Origin: Clostridia bacterium
GTDB taxonomy: Bacteria > Bacillota > Clostridia > Oscillospirales > CAG-272
NCBI GenBank assembly: GCA_017466495.1
Contig: JAFTUB010000236.1
Span: 1-5,894, forward strand
Length of the DNA: 5,894 nt
Reading direction: 5' to 3'
The notes below the pieces were generated by a model. The model had not been told where the DNA came from. It was given only the letters and a program-made list of their open reading frames with translations, and ran no database searches. The stretch's first letter is position 1. Each line of letters begins with the position of its first letter. This document shows, piece after piece, positions 1 to 5,894 of the stretch. A program made the position numbers and the translations under genes.

Positions 1-80
1 ACAACGACACCCTGAACCAGAAGTTCGTCACCTGGTTTGCCAGCGACGATCTGTCCGACGCTTCCGATATTACTCACATC
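1..80 (+). other. Left-edge segment of unclear identity (spoIIIAD end not recognised)
   Basis: In a spoIIIA operon the 3' end of spoIIIAD should lie just before spoIIIAE, but no frame here gives a hydrophobic SpoIIIAD-like tail. The frame of spoIIIAE reads only Thr-Thr-Thr-Pro before a TGA at 13-15. The frame starting at base 3 is open and reads like a soluble protein (NDTLNQKFVTWFASDDLSDA, then SDITHIN). It has 20 of 26 codons ending in G or C, which resembles real coding sequence in this genome. It then runs on as a meaningless out-of-frame shadow inside spoIIIAE. I do not recognise the protein. An assembly join, a rearrangement or plain chance are all possible. Confidence 0.35.
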
Positions 81-1215
81 AACTTTGCTGGCGCTGTTGG
101 CGGCGCTGATGTGGATCGTTGGGCTGACTCTCTCGACGGCAGGCGCAGAACTGCCCGATTTGTCGGCGGTGATGGAGGAGTTCCGCACCGCCCTCCCCGA
201 GGAAGCCCGGACGTGGCTTTCCCCGGCGGTGTGGGCGGAGGAGGGGGGCATCCCCGACGGGACTGCGGTGGCCGAGATGAGCAGTCTGCCTGCTTTGCTG
301 AAGGCCGCCGGGGAGGCTTTGCGGGATGTTTTTCCTTCGGCGGTGAAAACGCTGGGGGAGGTTCTTCTTTGTCTGTTGTTTTCTGCGCTTTTTCGCGGAA
401 TTTGTTCGGCCTTCGGCGGCGGAAAACTGGGGGACAGTGCCCTGTTTTGCGGCCGCGTGGGGGTTGCCCTGGTGCTCTGCAGCGGACAGCTTGCCCAGCT
501 GAATCTGGTACGGGGGGCGCTGGCTTGCCTGCAGGGGGTGGCCAATGCCATGCTGCCTGTGCTGGCCGCCCTGTTGGCGGCAGGAGGGAATACCGCTTCC
601 GCCGCGGCCACAGGCGGGGGACTTCTGTTGTTTCTCAATCTGGCTGAAAATCTCACGGCGGAGTTTTTTCTTCCCCTTGCCGCGGCACTGTGCGGTTTGG
701 CGGCGGTGGTTTGGCTCCCGGAGCGAGGGCGGATTCGCAGCCTGTTTGCCTGCCTGCGGCGTGTGCTCACCTTTTCTCTTGCTCTGTTTGGGACGGTGTT
801 CGCCGCGGTGTTCGGTGCGCAGACCCTGCTTGCCGCAGGAACGGACAGCATTTCGGCGCGGACGGTGAAATTTGCGGTGGGCAATGCATTGCCCGTCATC
901 GGCGGGGTGATCGGCGACTCGGTGCGCACCGTGGCGGCGGGGCTGAGCTACCTGCGGGATACCGTGGGGCTGCTGGGGATCCTGCTGACTCTTCTTCCGT
1001 TGGCCGTTCCCCTGCTCACCCTTTTCCTGCACCGGGCGGTTTTGCTGGTGGGAGGGGCCGCGGCGGAACTGCTGGGGTGCGGGGAGGAGCAGAAAATGCT
1101 GGAGGAGTATGCCTCGGTGAGCGGTCTGCTTTTGGCCATGGTGGCGGGGGCGGCGGTGTGCTTCATTTATGCGCTGATCATCTTTGTACGGATATCTCTG
1201 GCAATTTCGGCATAA
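37..1215 (+). CDS. spoIIIAE: Stage III sporulation protein AE (SpoIIIAE), N-terminus uncertain
   Basis: This is a polytopic membrane protein of the SpoIIIA-SpoIIQ channel, made in the mother cell and placed in the outer forespore membrane. The reading frame gives 392 residues, close to the roughly 400 usual for the family. It shows a hydrophobic N-terminal segment (about 11-36) ending in a signal-peptidase-like Ala-Gly-Ala, then a soluble stretch (38-100) and several membrane segments. These lie at about 105-123, 140-185, 195-227, 240-267 and 305-345, with a last one near 362-390. The conserved block KFAVGNALPVIGG (278-290), followed by GDSVRTVAAG, is the strongest family mark. The start is doubtful: the TTG at 37 has no convincing ribosome binding site, and the first 36 residues hold no Lys or Arg although signal peptides normally begin with one. 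TTG at 85 and ATG at 109 are in-frame alternatives. Order and spacing with spoIIIAF, AG and AH support the identity strongly. Confidence 0.93.
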   Translation: MPATICPTLPILLTSTLLALLAALMWIVGLTLSTAGAELPDLSAVMEEFRTALPEEARTWLSPAVWAEEGGIPDGTAVAEMSSLPALLKAAGEALRDVFPSAVKTLGEVLLCLLFSALFRGICSAFGGGKLGDSALFCGRVGVALVLCSGQLAQLNLVRGALACLQGVANAMLPVLAALLAAGGNTASAAATGGGLLLFLNLAENLTAEFFLPLAAALCGLAAVVWLPERGRIRSLFACLRRVLTFSLALFGTVFAAVFGAQTLLAAGTDSISARTVKFAVGNALPVIGGVIGDSVRTVAAGLSYLRDTVGLLGILLTLLPLAVPLLTLFLHRAVLLVGGAAAELLGCGEEQKMLEEYASVSGLLLAMVAGAAVCFIYALIIFVRISLAISA

Positions 1216-1224
1216 GGAGAGGGA

Positions 1225-1731
1225 ATGAAGGCATATGTGATCACGGTAATCTGGGCTGCAGTGGCCGGCACCTTGGTTGAGCTCATCGGGGCTGATGAGG
1301 AGGGGGGAGGGGCGAAGCTGCTCCGTCTGATCACGGGACTGATGGTTCTCTCGGTGGTGATCGCACCTCTCGGCAGCCTTCTGCAGATCGGGCCGGATGC
1401 TTTACTTGACCGTTTGTGGGGGGCGTATGAGGATGCACGAACGGCCTCGTGGGAATCGTGGGAGCAGTACGCCCGTCAGACCGTGGATTTTATCCGTACG
1501 GCAGGGGAGTCGGAGGCCTCGGCGGCGGTTGCACAGCTGGTGGCACAACGGTTCGAGGTGCCGACGGAGGACTGCCGCACCGCGGTGGAGTTGACCGAAC
1601 ATGATGGGGAGTTCTCTCCCTCATCGGTGCGGGTGATTCTCTCGGGGAGGGCAGTTTTAGCGGATCCTTACGCCATTGAGGCATATTTGGCGGAGTTGCT
1701 TGCTTGCCCCGTGGCGGTAGCGCTGGAATGA
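1225..1731 (+). CDS. spoIIIAF: Stage III sporulation protein AF (SpoIIIAF)
   Basis: This is a small membrane component of the SpoIIIA-SpoIIQ channel. It has 168 residues, somewhat shorter than the B. subtilis protein (about 206). Two hydrophobic helices at about 3-22 and 32-54 flank a short polar loop (GADEEGGGAK). The second helix (LLRLITGLMVLSVVIAPLG) has the family's typical Leu/Ile-rich run ending near Pro-Leu. The rest, about 60-168, is a soluble domain beginning with a charged helical stretch rich in Trp, Glu and Gln and ending in beta-strand-like segments (VRVILSGRAVL). The ATG follows an AAGGAGA-type ribosome binding site immediately after the spoIIIAE stop, with a gap of only 9 bases, so the two genes are almost certainly co-transcribed. 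The protein is weakly conserved in sequence, so the call rests on the N-terminal pattern plus operon position. Confidence 0.9.
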   Translation: MKAYVITVIWAAVAGTLVELIGADEEGGGAKLLRLITGLMVLSVVIAPLGSLLQIGPDALLDRLWGAYEDARTASWESWEQYARQTVDFIRTAGESEASAAVAQLVAQRFEVPTEDCRTAVELTEHDGEFSPSSVRVILSGRAVLADPYAIEAYLAELLACPVAVALE

Positions 1732-1743
1732 AAGGAGCCGAGA

Positions 1744-2202
1744 ATGGTGAAACAGAAAAAAGGGGGAATTCTCTCCCGCAGAAGTCGAGCCCTGCTCATT
1801 TGCACCCTTGCCCTGGCGGGGATTCTTCTTTTGTGGCTGGGGCGAAGCGCGGGAGATGCAGAGGCGGTGTCTGCCGAGCCTTTGGACTGGCGGGAAGAGA
1901 TCATCGCACTGGAAGCAAAAGCTGCCGCACTCTGCAGCCAGGTGGCAGGAGTGGAGGATGTGACGGTGGCCGTCAGCCTTGCCCAGGGAGCGGAGTATGT
2001 CTATTCGGCGGGGGAGAGCAGTTACCTTGGGACGGGAAGCACGGGCGCACGACTGATTACCGAGCGTCCCCCGCAGATCGGGGGGATTGGGGTAGTTTGC
2101 CGGGGGGCAGAAGACCCGGAGACGGTGCGGAAGCTGGTCTCTCTTCTGTCCGCTGCTTTCGGGGTTGGAACAAACCGGATTTACATTGCTGCAGCGGGGT
2201 GA
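1744..2202 (+). CDS. spoIIIAG: Stage III sporulation protein AG (SpoIIIAG), compact form
   Basis: SpoIIIAG builds a large ring in the space between the mother-cell and forespore membranes. Its soluble domain resembles the ring-building motif of type III secretion and flagellar proteins. The sequence shows a short basic cytoplasmic start (VKQKK, SRRSR), one membrane helix (about 16-33) and a linker. The ring-building domain follows (about 50-150): a helix with the AALCSQVAGVEDVTVAVSL pattern (61-79), a central insertion (80-108), the conserved block PPQIGGIGVVCRG (109-121) and a last helix and strand (DPETVRKLVSLLSAAFGVGTNRIYI). These blocks are hallmark clostridial SpoIIIAG features. At 152 residues it is clearly shorter than the B. 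subtilis protein (about 229), with the reduction apparently in the linker and the insertion. An AAAGGAG site lies 6 bases before the ATG and overlaps the end of spoIIIAF, which points to tight co-translation. Confidence 0.95.
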   Translation: MVKQKKGGILSRRSRALLICTLALAGILLLWLGRSAGDAEAVSAEPLDWREEIIALEAKAAALCSQVAGVEDVTVAVSLAQGAEYVYSAGESSYLGTGSTGARLITERPPQIGGIGVVCRGAEDPETVRKLVSLLSAAFGVGTNRIYIAAAG

Positions 2203-2230
2203 CATAAATCTTTTTCCCGGCGCATATAGT
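2202..2230 (+). promoter_or_regulatory. Candidate internal sigma-E-type promoter before spoIIIAH
   Basis: The 70-base gap between spoIIIAG and spoIIIAH is long for this otherwise tightly packed operon. It contains ACATAAA (2202-2208), then 14 bases, then CATATAGT (2223-2230). The sigma-E -10 consensus is CATACAMT, which matches at 6 of 8 positions. The -35 box keeps the CATA core, and the spacing is right. The -10 box also fits the sigma-K pattern CATAnnnTA. The -35 box begins at the last base of the spoIIIAG stop codon. Transcription would start near 2237, about 36 bases before the spoIIIAH ATG. This is a consensus match by eye only. Confidence 0.4.
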
Positions 2231-2260
2231 AGTACACCGGAATTCAAATTCAAGATAAAC

Positions 2261-2267
2261 GGGAGGT
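2261..2267 (+). promoter_or_regulatory. Ribosome binding site fixing the spoIIIAH start
   Basis: GGGAGGT lies 5 bases before the ATG at 2273. It decides the start: the same frame stays open upstream to an ATG at 2165 inside spoIIIAG, but that start has no comparable site and would add 36 residues unlike the family. Confidence 0.8.
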
Positions 2268-2272
2268 CAGAT

Positions 2273-2869
2273 ATGAAACTGAAGCAGATCTTTAACTTTG
2301 AAGCCGTGAAACGTGGGATCGTGAAGGTGGGACGGCGAAACTGGATCATCCTGGGGGCGCTGGTGCTGATCGCGGGGGCAGTCTGCCTGAACTGGGTATT
2401 TTTCGCCGGGGGCGACGACGGATTTTCCTATGACAGTGCCGGCGGCATGAGCAGCGGAAGCCTTACCAATGACGGACTCACGGACGGTACTGCCGTCAAC
2501 GGCGAGGACGAAGGGGATGCCGCCTATTTTGCCGCTACCCAGGTCAGCCGCCAGCGTGCACGGGATGAGGCCATGGAGGTTCTCCGCGGTGTGGTGGACA
2601 GTGCGGAGGCACAGGAAACGGTGAAGGGGCAGGCGTTGTCCGATATCACCCGCATTGCCCTGGATATGGAGCGCGAGGCCAATATTGAGACGCTGATCAC
2701 CTCCAAGGGCTTTGAACAGTGTGTGGCGGTGGTGAACGGCAGCAATGCCAATATCATCGTCAAAAGTGACGGCCTTCTGCCCAACGAAATCGCTCAGATC
2801 AACGAGATCGTCTACGAGCAGGCCGGCATTCTTCCCGCCAACGTGAAGATCATCGAGAGAGGAAACTGA
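2273..2869 (+). CDS. spoIIIAH: Stage III sporulation protein AH (SpoIIIAH)
   Basis: SpoIIIAH is the mother-cell half of the channel. Its soluble domain binds forespore SpoIIQ across the intermembrane space and is related to YscJ/FliF ring proteins. From the ATG at 2273 it has 198 residues, close to the usual size of about 218. It begins with a basic cytoplasmic segment (MKLKQIFNFEAVKRG, then KVGRRN), a family trait. One membrane helix follows (24-44), then a Gly/Ser/Asp-rich linker (46-82). The ring domain (about 84-196) starts with AYFAATQVSRQRARDEAMEV (84-103), a motif well conserved in SpoIIIAH. It continues with a helix (DITRIALDMEREANIE), the segment GFEQCVAVVNGSNANIIVKS and a final LLPNEIAQINEIVYEQAGI helix with a VKIIE strand. 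It is the last gene of the operon. It may be transcribed both from upstream and from an internal promoter in the 70-base gap. Confidence 0.96.
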   Translation: MKLKQIFNFEAVKRGIVKVGRRNWIILGALVLIAGAVCLNWVFFAGGDDGFSYDSAGGMSSGSLTNDGLTDGTAVNGEDEGDAAYFAATQVSRQRARDEAMEVLRGVVDSAEAQETVKGQALSDITRIALDMEREANIETLITSKGFEQCVAVVNGSNANIIVKSDGLLPNEIAQINEIVYEQAGILPANVKIIERGN

Positions 2870-2904
2870 AGAAAATCCGGGGCTGAAATCTGTCCTCTGC
2901 GCTA

Positions 2905-2933
2905 TTGACAAGGTGAGGAATTCGTGATATGAT
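2905..2933 (+). promoter_or_regulatory. Near-consensus sigma-A promoter of the M20 peptidase gene
   Basis: TTGACA (2905-2910) is a perfect -35 box. It is followed by exactly 17 bases and then TATGAT (2928-2933), one mismatch from TATAAT. A TG one base before the -10 box (2925-2926) makes it an extended -10 promoter. The expected start is near 2940, giving a leader of about 23 bases. It indicates vegetative expression independent of the spoIIIA operon. Confidence 0.85.
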
Positions 2934-2952
2934 ATCCTTAACATCTGCGCGT

Positions 2953-2959
2953 GAGGTGA
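2953..2959 (+). promoter_or_regulatory. Ribosome binding site of the M20 peptidase gene
   Basis: GAGGTGA matches seven bases of the anti-Shine-Dalgarno partner sequence and lies 4 bases before the ATG at 2964. It fixes that start codon. Confidence 0.8.
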
Positions 2960-2963
2960 CATA

Positions 2964-4118
2964 ATGAACGGACAGCAATTGTTTGATCAGATCGACTCCC
3001 TGGCGGAGGAATACCTTCGGGTATGGGAGGATGTGTGCAATATTGAGAGCCCTTCCCGCCATAAGGCCGGCGTGGATGCGGTAGGAAAGTATTTTTCGGA
3101 TATGGCCGCGGCCCGGGGCTGGGAGGTTGAAATCTTTTCCCATGCCGTGTCCGGGGATGTGGTGTGCATCACCATGAATCCCACGGCCAAGGGAGAAATG
3201 GTGTGCATTTCGGGGCACATGGATACGGTGCATCCCCTGGGTTCCTTTGGCACCCCTGCGGTGCGCATCGAAGGGGATCGAATCTACGGCCCCGGGGTAA
3301 CCGACTGCAAGGGCGGCATTGTGGCAGGATTTTTGGCCATGGATGCTCTGTCCCGCCTCGGTTTTTCCGACCGCCCTGTTCGCCTGCTTCTGCAGAGTGA
3401 CGAGGAGGTCAGCAGTATGCCCAGCAACAAGGAAACCATCGGTTACATCTGCCGTAAAGCAGAGGGAGCGACGGCTTTTCTGAATCTGGAGAACGATAAA
3501 GGCCACGGAAACCTTTGCCTTGCCCGCAAGGGAATCGTCACCTTTGATTTCACGGTGCACGGTGTTGCGGGGCACTCCTCCCGCTGCGCCATCGAAGGAG
3601 CAAATGCCATCCTGGAGGCGGCACACAAGATCATTGAACTGGAAAAGAACAAGGATAATGACGGACTGACCTGCTGCTGCTCGGTGATCAGCGGCGGAAC
3701 GGTGCCCAATACCATCCCCGATTTTTGCCGGTTCCAGGCAAACGTGCGCTTTGCCAATACGGTACAGTACGAATGGATGTGCCAAAAGGCAAAAGAAGTG
3801 GCGGAAACCGTCTTTGTGCCGGGCTGTACCACTACCTTGGAGACCTCTACCTTCCGTGTCGCCATGGAGGAAGAGGAGAGAAACCGCGATCTGCTTGCCC
3901 GGATGAATCGGATTTACCGCGAAGTGGGGCTCCCCGAGATGGGTGCCGAGATGAACACCGGCGGCTCGGACGCGGCGGATGTGGCATCCTGCGGTATCCC
4001 CTGCGTGGATTCCATTGGGGTGTACGGAGAGAAGATCCATTCTGTGAATGAGTGGGCCTCCATCCCTTCGCTGGCAAAATCGGCAAAATACATCGCCTCG
4101 GCCATCGCATGGCTTTGA
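2964..4118 (+). CDS. M20-family zinc metallopeptidase (carboxypeptidase G2/ArgE/DapE-like)
   Basis: This is a cytoplasmic two-metal hydrolase that probably cleaves a short peptide or an N-acylated amino acid. The exact substrate cannot be read from sequence. The 384 residues match the usual M20 length. The full metal-binding and catalytic set is visible: HMDTV with His85 and Asp87, Asp114 in GPGVTDCKGG as bridging ligand, Glu147 (general base) and Glu148 in SDEEVSS, Glu176 in LNLEND, and His359 in GEKIHSVNEW. The lid/dimerisation domain spans about 187-295 and includes VHGVAGHSSR (198-207) and SGGTVPNTIPD (243-253). The conserved C-terminal GGSDAADVASCGIP segment (333-346) is also present. 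There is no signal peptide. It resembles the carboxypeptidase G2/glutamate carboxypeptidase branch more than classical DapE or ArgE. It has its own sigma-A-type promoter and a strong terminator, so it is probably monocistronic. A Cys triplet (237-239, TCCCS) is a minor oddity. Confidence 0.92.
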   Translation: MNGQQLFDQIDSLAEEYLRVWEDVCNIESPSRHKAGVDAVGKYFSDMAAARGWEVEIFSHAVSGDVVCITMNPTAKGEMVCISGHMDTVHPLGSFGTPAVRIEGDRIYGPGVTDCKGGIVAGFLAMDALSRLGFSDRPVRLLLQSDEEVSSMPSNKETIGYICRKAEGATAFLNLENDKGHGNLCLARKGIVTFDFTVHGVAGHSSRCAIEGANAILEAAHKIIELEKNKDNDGLTCCCSVISGGTVPNTIPDFCRFQANVRFANTVQYEWMCQKAKEVAETVFVPGCTTTLETSTFRVAMEEEERNRDLLARMNRIYREVGLPEMGAEMNTGGSDAADVASCGIPCVDSIGVYGEKIHSVNEWASIPSLAKSAKYIASAIAWL

Positions 4119-4123
4119 GCAAC

Positions 4124-4163
4124 AAAAAAAGGATGTCACACATCAGTGTGACATCCGTTTTTT
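4124..4163. terminator. Bidirectional intrinsic terminator between convergent genes
   Basis: A perfect 11-base stem, GGATGTCACAC (4131-4141) pairing with GTGTGACATCC (4146-4156), encloses the four-base loop ATCA. On the plus strand it is followed after one G by six T (4158-4163), stopping transcription of the M20 gene. On the minus strand the seven A at 4124-4130 become a T-tract after the same hairpin, stopping the M3 gene. It starts 5 bases after the M20 stop and ends 11 bases before the M3 stop, so both genes share it. Confidence 0.95.
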
Positions 4164-4174
4164 GTTTCGTTCAA

Positions 4175-5860
4175 TCAGCCGTTTTTGCTCAGCCAATCGG
4201 TGACGGTGTCGGAGATCTGCTTTAGACAGCCCTCCTCGAAGGGCGTGACAAATCCCGCCGTGCGGCAAAGCTCCACAAAGGTCTGCTTGCCGCCCTGCTC
4301 CACAAAGCGCAGATAGCGCGCCCATGCGGAGGCGTAGTCGGTCTGGGACTCAGCCCATACCTCAAGGGCAATGGTCTGAGCCAGGCAATAGTCAATGTAG
4401 TAGAAGGGATAGTGGTAGATGTGCAGCTGTCTCTGCCAGCCGGCACCTGCATTGTAGAAGGGAACATCGGCAAAGTCGATGTAGGGACGGTATTCCTTCT
4501 CCAGGGACATCCACAGGGCATCCCGCTCAGCTGCCGTCATCTTGGGGTTGGCGTAAATGTGGTGCTGGAACTCGTCCACCATGGTGCCGTAGGGGATGAA
4601 GATGAGGGTGGACTCCAGGTGGGCATAGCGGGCGCGGTCGGCATCCTCCTTGTAGTAGAGGTTGAGCCAGGGCCAGGCAAGGAATTCCATGGACATGGAG
4701 TGTACCTCGCAGGATTCCATGCTGGGGCTGGTCTGCTCCAGCAGCTCAAAGTTGCGGGCGCGGTAGCCGGCGAAGGCGTGGCCCGCCTCGTGGGTCAGCA
4801 CGTCCACGTCGCCCGAGGTGCCGTTGAAGTTGGAGAAGATGAAGGGCGCGCGGTAGATGGGCAGGGAAGTGCAGTAGCCGCCGGGGGCTTTGCCCTTCTT
4901 AGAGCAAACATCAAAAAGCTCGTGGTCATAGAGGAAGTCCACAAACTCCGCCGTTTCGGGAGACATTTCGTGGTACATCTGTCGGCCCGCCGCGAGAATG
5001 TCGTCGGGGGTGCCGTGGGGCTTAGGATTTCCTTCGGGGTAACCGAAGGCATCATCGTAGAAGCGGAAGTCACCGGAAAGCCCGATGCGCTCGGCCTGCT
5101 TTTTCTTCATGGCCGTAACCACGGGAACAAGGTCACGCTTGACCTGGGCACGGAATTTCTCCACCATGGCGGGATCATAGCAGTTGCGGGTGTTGCGCAG
5201 GTATGCCACCTCGGTGAAGCTGGCATAGCCCAGCTTCTCGGCAATGGCGGCGCGAACCTTTACCAGCTCATCGAAAAGACGGTCAAGCTCGTCCTTCACC
5301 GACATCCAGAAGCTGCCCTCGGCCAGGTATGCGGCGTGGCGCACCTCTCGATCAGGGGACTGCTTGTAGGGAGCCAGCTCAGCCACCGTCAGCACCTTGC
5401 CGTCAAAGTCGATCTGAGAAGAGGCCGATAGCTTCTGATAAGCCGAAACCAGTCGATTCTCTTCCTGCAGCTCGGCAATGATGGCGGGAGAGAAGGTCTT
5501 GGTGCCGATCTCCACGTTGCGGAGCATCAGCTCGCCGTAGCGGGCATCAATGTCGGCACGGAAGGGAGAGGCCAGCAAAGCAAGCGCAAAGGCCTGGGTC
5601 TGTTCCTGAACGAGAGGGGAGTTCTCGTCAATGTAGGCCATCTCGGCAGTGTAGAATTCGTCCGTGGTGTCTACTGTGTGTCGCATATAGCAAATGGACT
5701 CCATGGTGTAAAACTCCATGGACAGCTTCTCATGCTCCTCAATGGCAGCAAGCACATCAGCCGCCGCAGCCGCATTCTGCACGCGCTCGGTAAGCTTGCG
5801 GTAAGCCGCACAAATCGCCTCCACATCAGGTCTGGTGTAAGGCATATCCTTAAATTTCAT
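4175..5860 (-). CDS. M3-family oligoendopeptidase (PepF-like zinc metallopeptidase)
   Basis: This is a cytoplasmic zinc endopeptidase that cleaves short peptides, related to oligoendopeptidase F. It has 561 residues, normal for the M3B subgroup. The zinc site is HEAGH with His357, Glu358 (catalytic) and His361, and the third ligand is Glu385 in MESCEVHSMSMEF, 24 residues after His361. Other family marks are GGYCTSLPIYRAPFIFSNFN (327-346) just before the zinc motif, EFQHHIYANP (430-439) and the C-terminal block GAGWQRQLHIYHYPFYYIDY (472-491), whose His and Tyr residues form the substrate pocket. The N-terminal half (1-270) is the mostly helical lid, less conserved. There is no signal peptide. 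The ATG at 5860-5858 is preceded by AAGGAGG (5873-5867) six bases away. The promoter lies beyond the window. Codons are strongly biased to C or G at the third position (GCC, CTG, TAC), consistent with good expression. The physiological substrate is unknown. Confidence 0.95.
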   Translation of the reverse strand: MKFKDMPYTRPDVEAICAAYRKLTERVQNAAAAADVLAAIEEHEKLSMEFYTMESICYMRHTVDTTDEFYTAEMAYIDENSPLVQEQTQAFALALLASPFRADIDARYGELMLRNVEIGTKTFSPAIIAELQEENRLVSAYQKLSASSQIDFDGKVLTVAELAPYKQSPDREVRHAAYLAEGSFWMSVKDELDRLFDELVKVRAAIAEKLGYASFTEVAYLRNTRNCYDPAMVEKFRAQVKRDLVPVVTAMKKKQAERIGLSGDFRFYDDAFGYPEGNPKPHGTPDDILAAGRQMYHEMSPETAEFVDFLYDHELFDVCSKKGKAPGGYCTSLPIYRAPFIFSNFNGTSGDVDVLTHEAGHAFAGYRARNFELLEQTSPSMESCEVHSMSMEFLAWPWLNLYYKEDADRARYAHLESTLIFIPYGTMVDEFQHHIYANPKMTAAERDALWMSLEKEYRPYIDFADVPFYNAGAGWQRQLHIYHYPFYYIDYCLAQTIALEVWAESQTDYASAWARYLRFVEQGGKQTFVELCRTAGFVTPFEEGCLKQISDTVTDWLSKNG

Positions 5861-5866
5861 GAGTGT

Positions 5867-5873
5867 CCTCCTT
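5867..5873 (-). promoter_or_regulatory. Ribosome binding site of the M3 peptidase gene
   Basis: On the minus strand AAGGAGG lies 6 bases before the ATG at 5860. It confirms the start. The 21 bases left upstream to the window edge show no recognisable promoter. Confidence 0.85.
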
Positions 5874-5894
5874 CTTTCCTGAATGTTTTTGCGG

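Noticed and set aside
79..1032. Open frame (317 residues) on the minus strand opposite spoIIIAE
   Set aside because: Gln/Arg/His/Pro-rich low-complexity translation, explained as the complement of a hydrophobic membrane protein gene.
2165..2272. Upstream ATG that would extend spoIIIAH by 36 residues
   Set aside because: It lies inside spoIIIAG, lacks a good ribosome binding site and adds sequence unlike the family. The ATG at 2273 has a clear GGGAGGT site and gives a normal N-terminus.
2857..2899. AGAGGA near the end of spoIIIAH and TCCTCT about 30 bases on could form a short hairpin terminator
   Set aside because: The stem is only 6 bases with a long loop and no T-tract after it, so it is not a credible intrinsic terminator.
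2199..2964. The ten-base string GGTGACATAA occurs at 2199-2208 and at 2955-2964
   Set aside because: One copy overlaps the spoIIIAG stop and the other is a ribosome binding site plus start. It is too short, with no flanking similarity, so chance is the better explanation.
2850..4139. Long open frame (429 residues) on the minus strand opposite the M20 gene
   Set aside because: It is antisense to a complete M20 peptidase with all active-site residues. Its His/Arg/Gly-rich composition is typical of an antisense shadow in GC-rich DNA.
4412..5431. Long open frame (339 residues) on the plus strand opposite the M3 gene
   Set aside because: It is antisense to a complete M3 peptidase. Its Val/Gly/His-rich composition and lack of a recognisable domain or ribosome binding site mark it as a shadow.
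1..5894. Search for mobile elements, CRISPR arrays, tRNA or rRNA genes and riboswitches
   Set aside because: No direct repeat arrays, terminal inverted repeats, transposase motifs, cloverleaf sequences or conserved RNA leaders were seen. Nearly all bases are in the six genes described.

Overview
The window is about 5.9 kb of GC-rich bacterial DNA. It looks like the chromosome of an endospore-forming member of the Clostridia (Firmicutes). The main evidence is four consecutive genes matching the distal half of the spoIIIA sporulation operon, in the order spoIIIAE, AF, AG and AH. High GC and small, tightly packed genes would suit the Oscillospiraceae/Ruminococcaceae, but that placement is inference.

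Layout: positions 1 to about 80 are an edge of uncertain identity that does not read as the expected end of spoIIIAD. Positions 37-2869 (+) hold spoIIIAE, spoIIIAF, spoIIIAG and spoIIIAH. The gaps are 9, 12 and 70 bases. The 70-base gap before spoIIIAH carries a candidate mother-cell (sigma-E type) internal promoter. A gap of 94 bases follows, with an almost ideal sigma-A promoter driving an M20-family metallopeptidase (2964-4118, +). A strong hairpin at 4131-4156, flanked by an A-tract and a T-tract, separates this gene from a convergent M3-family oligoendopeptidase (4175-5860, -). The last 34 bases hold the ribosome binding site of that gene and then run off the window. No stretch over 300 bases lacks a gene.

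How the genes work together: SpoIIIAE, AF, AG and AH are mother-cell proteins of the SpoIIIA-SpoIIQ channel ("feeding tube") that joins mother cell and forespore after engulfment. AG and AH carry ring-forming domains related to secretion-system and flagellar ring proteins, and AE and AF are membrane parts. The two peptidases are soluble metalloenzymes. The M20 gene has its own vegetative-type promoter, so it is probably not part of the sporulation programme. Together the peptidases are consistent with peptide turnover.

I see no phage, transposon, CRISPR, tRNA or rRNA signal and no clear undescribed system. The points most worth a second look are the odd left edge with its weak spoIIIAE start, and the possible internal promoter before spoIIIAH.
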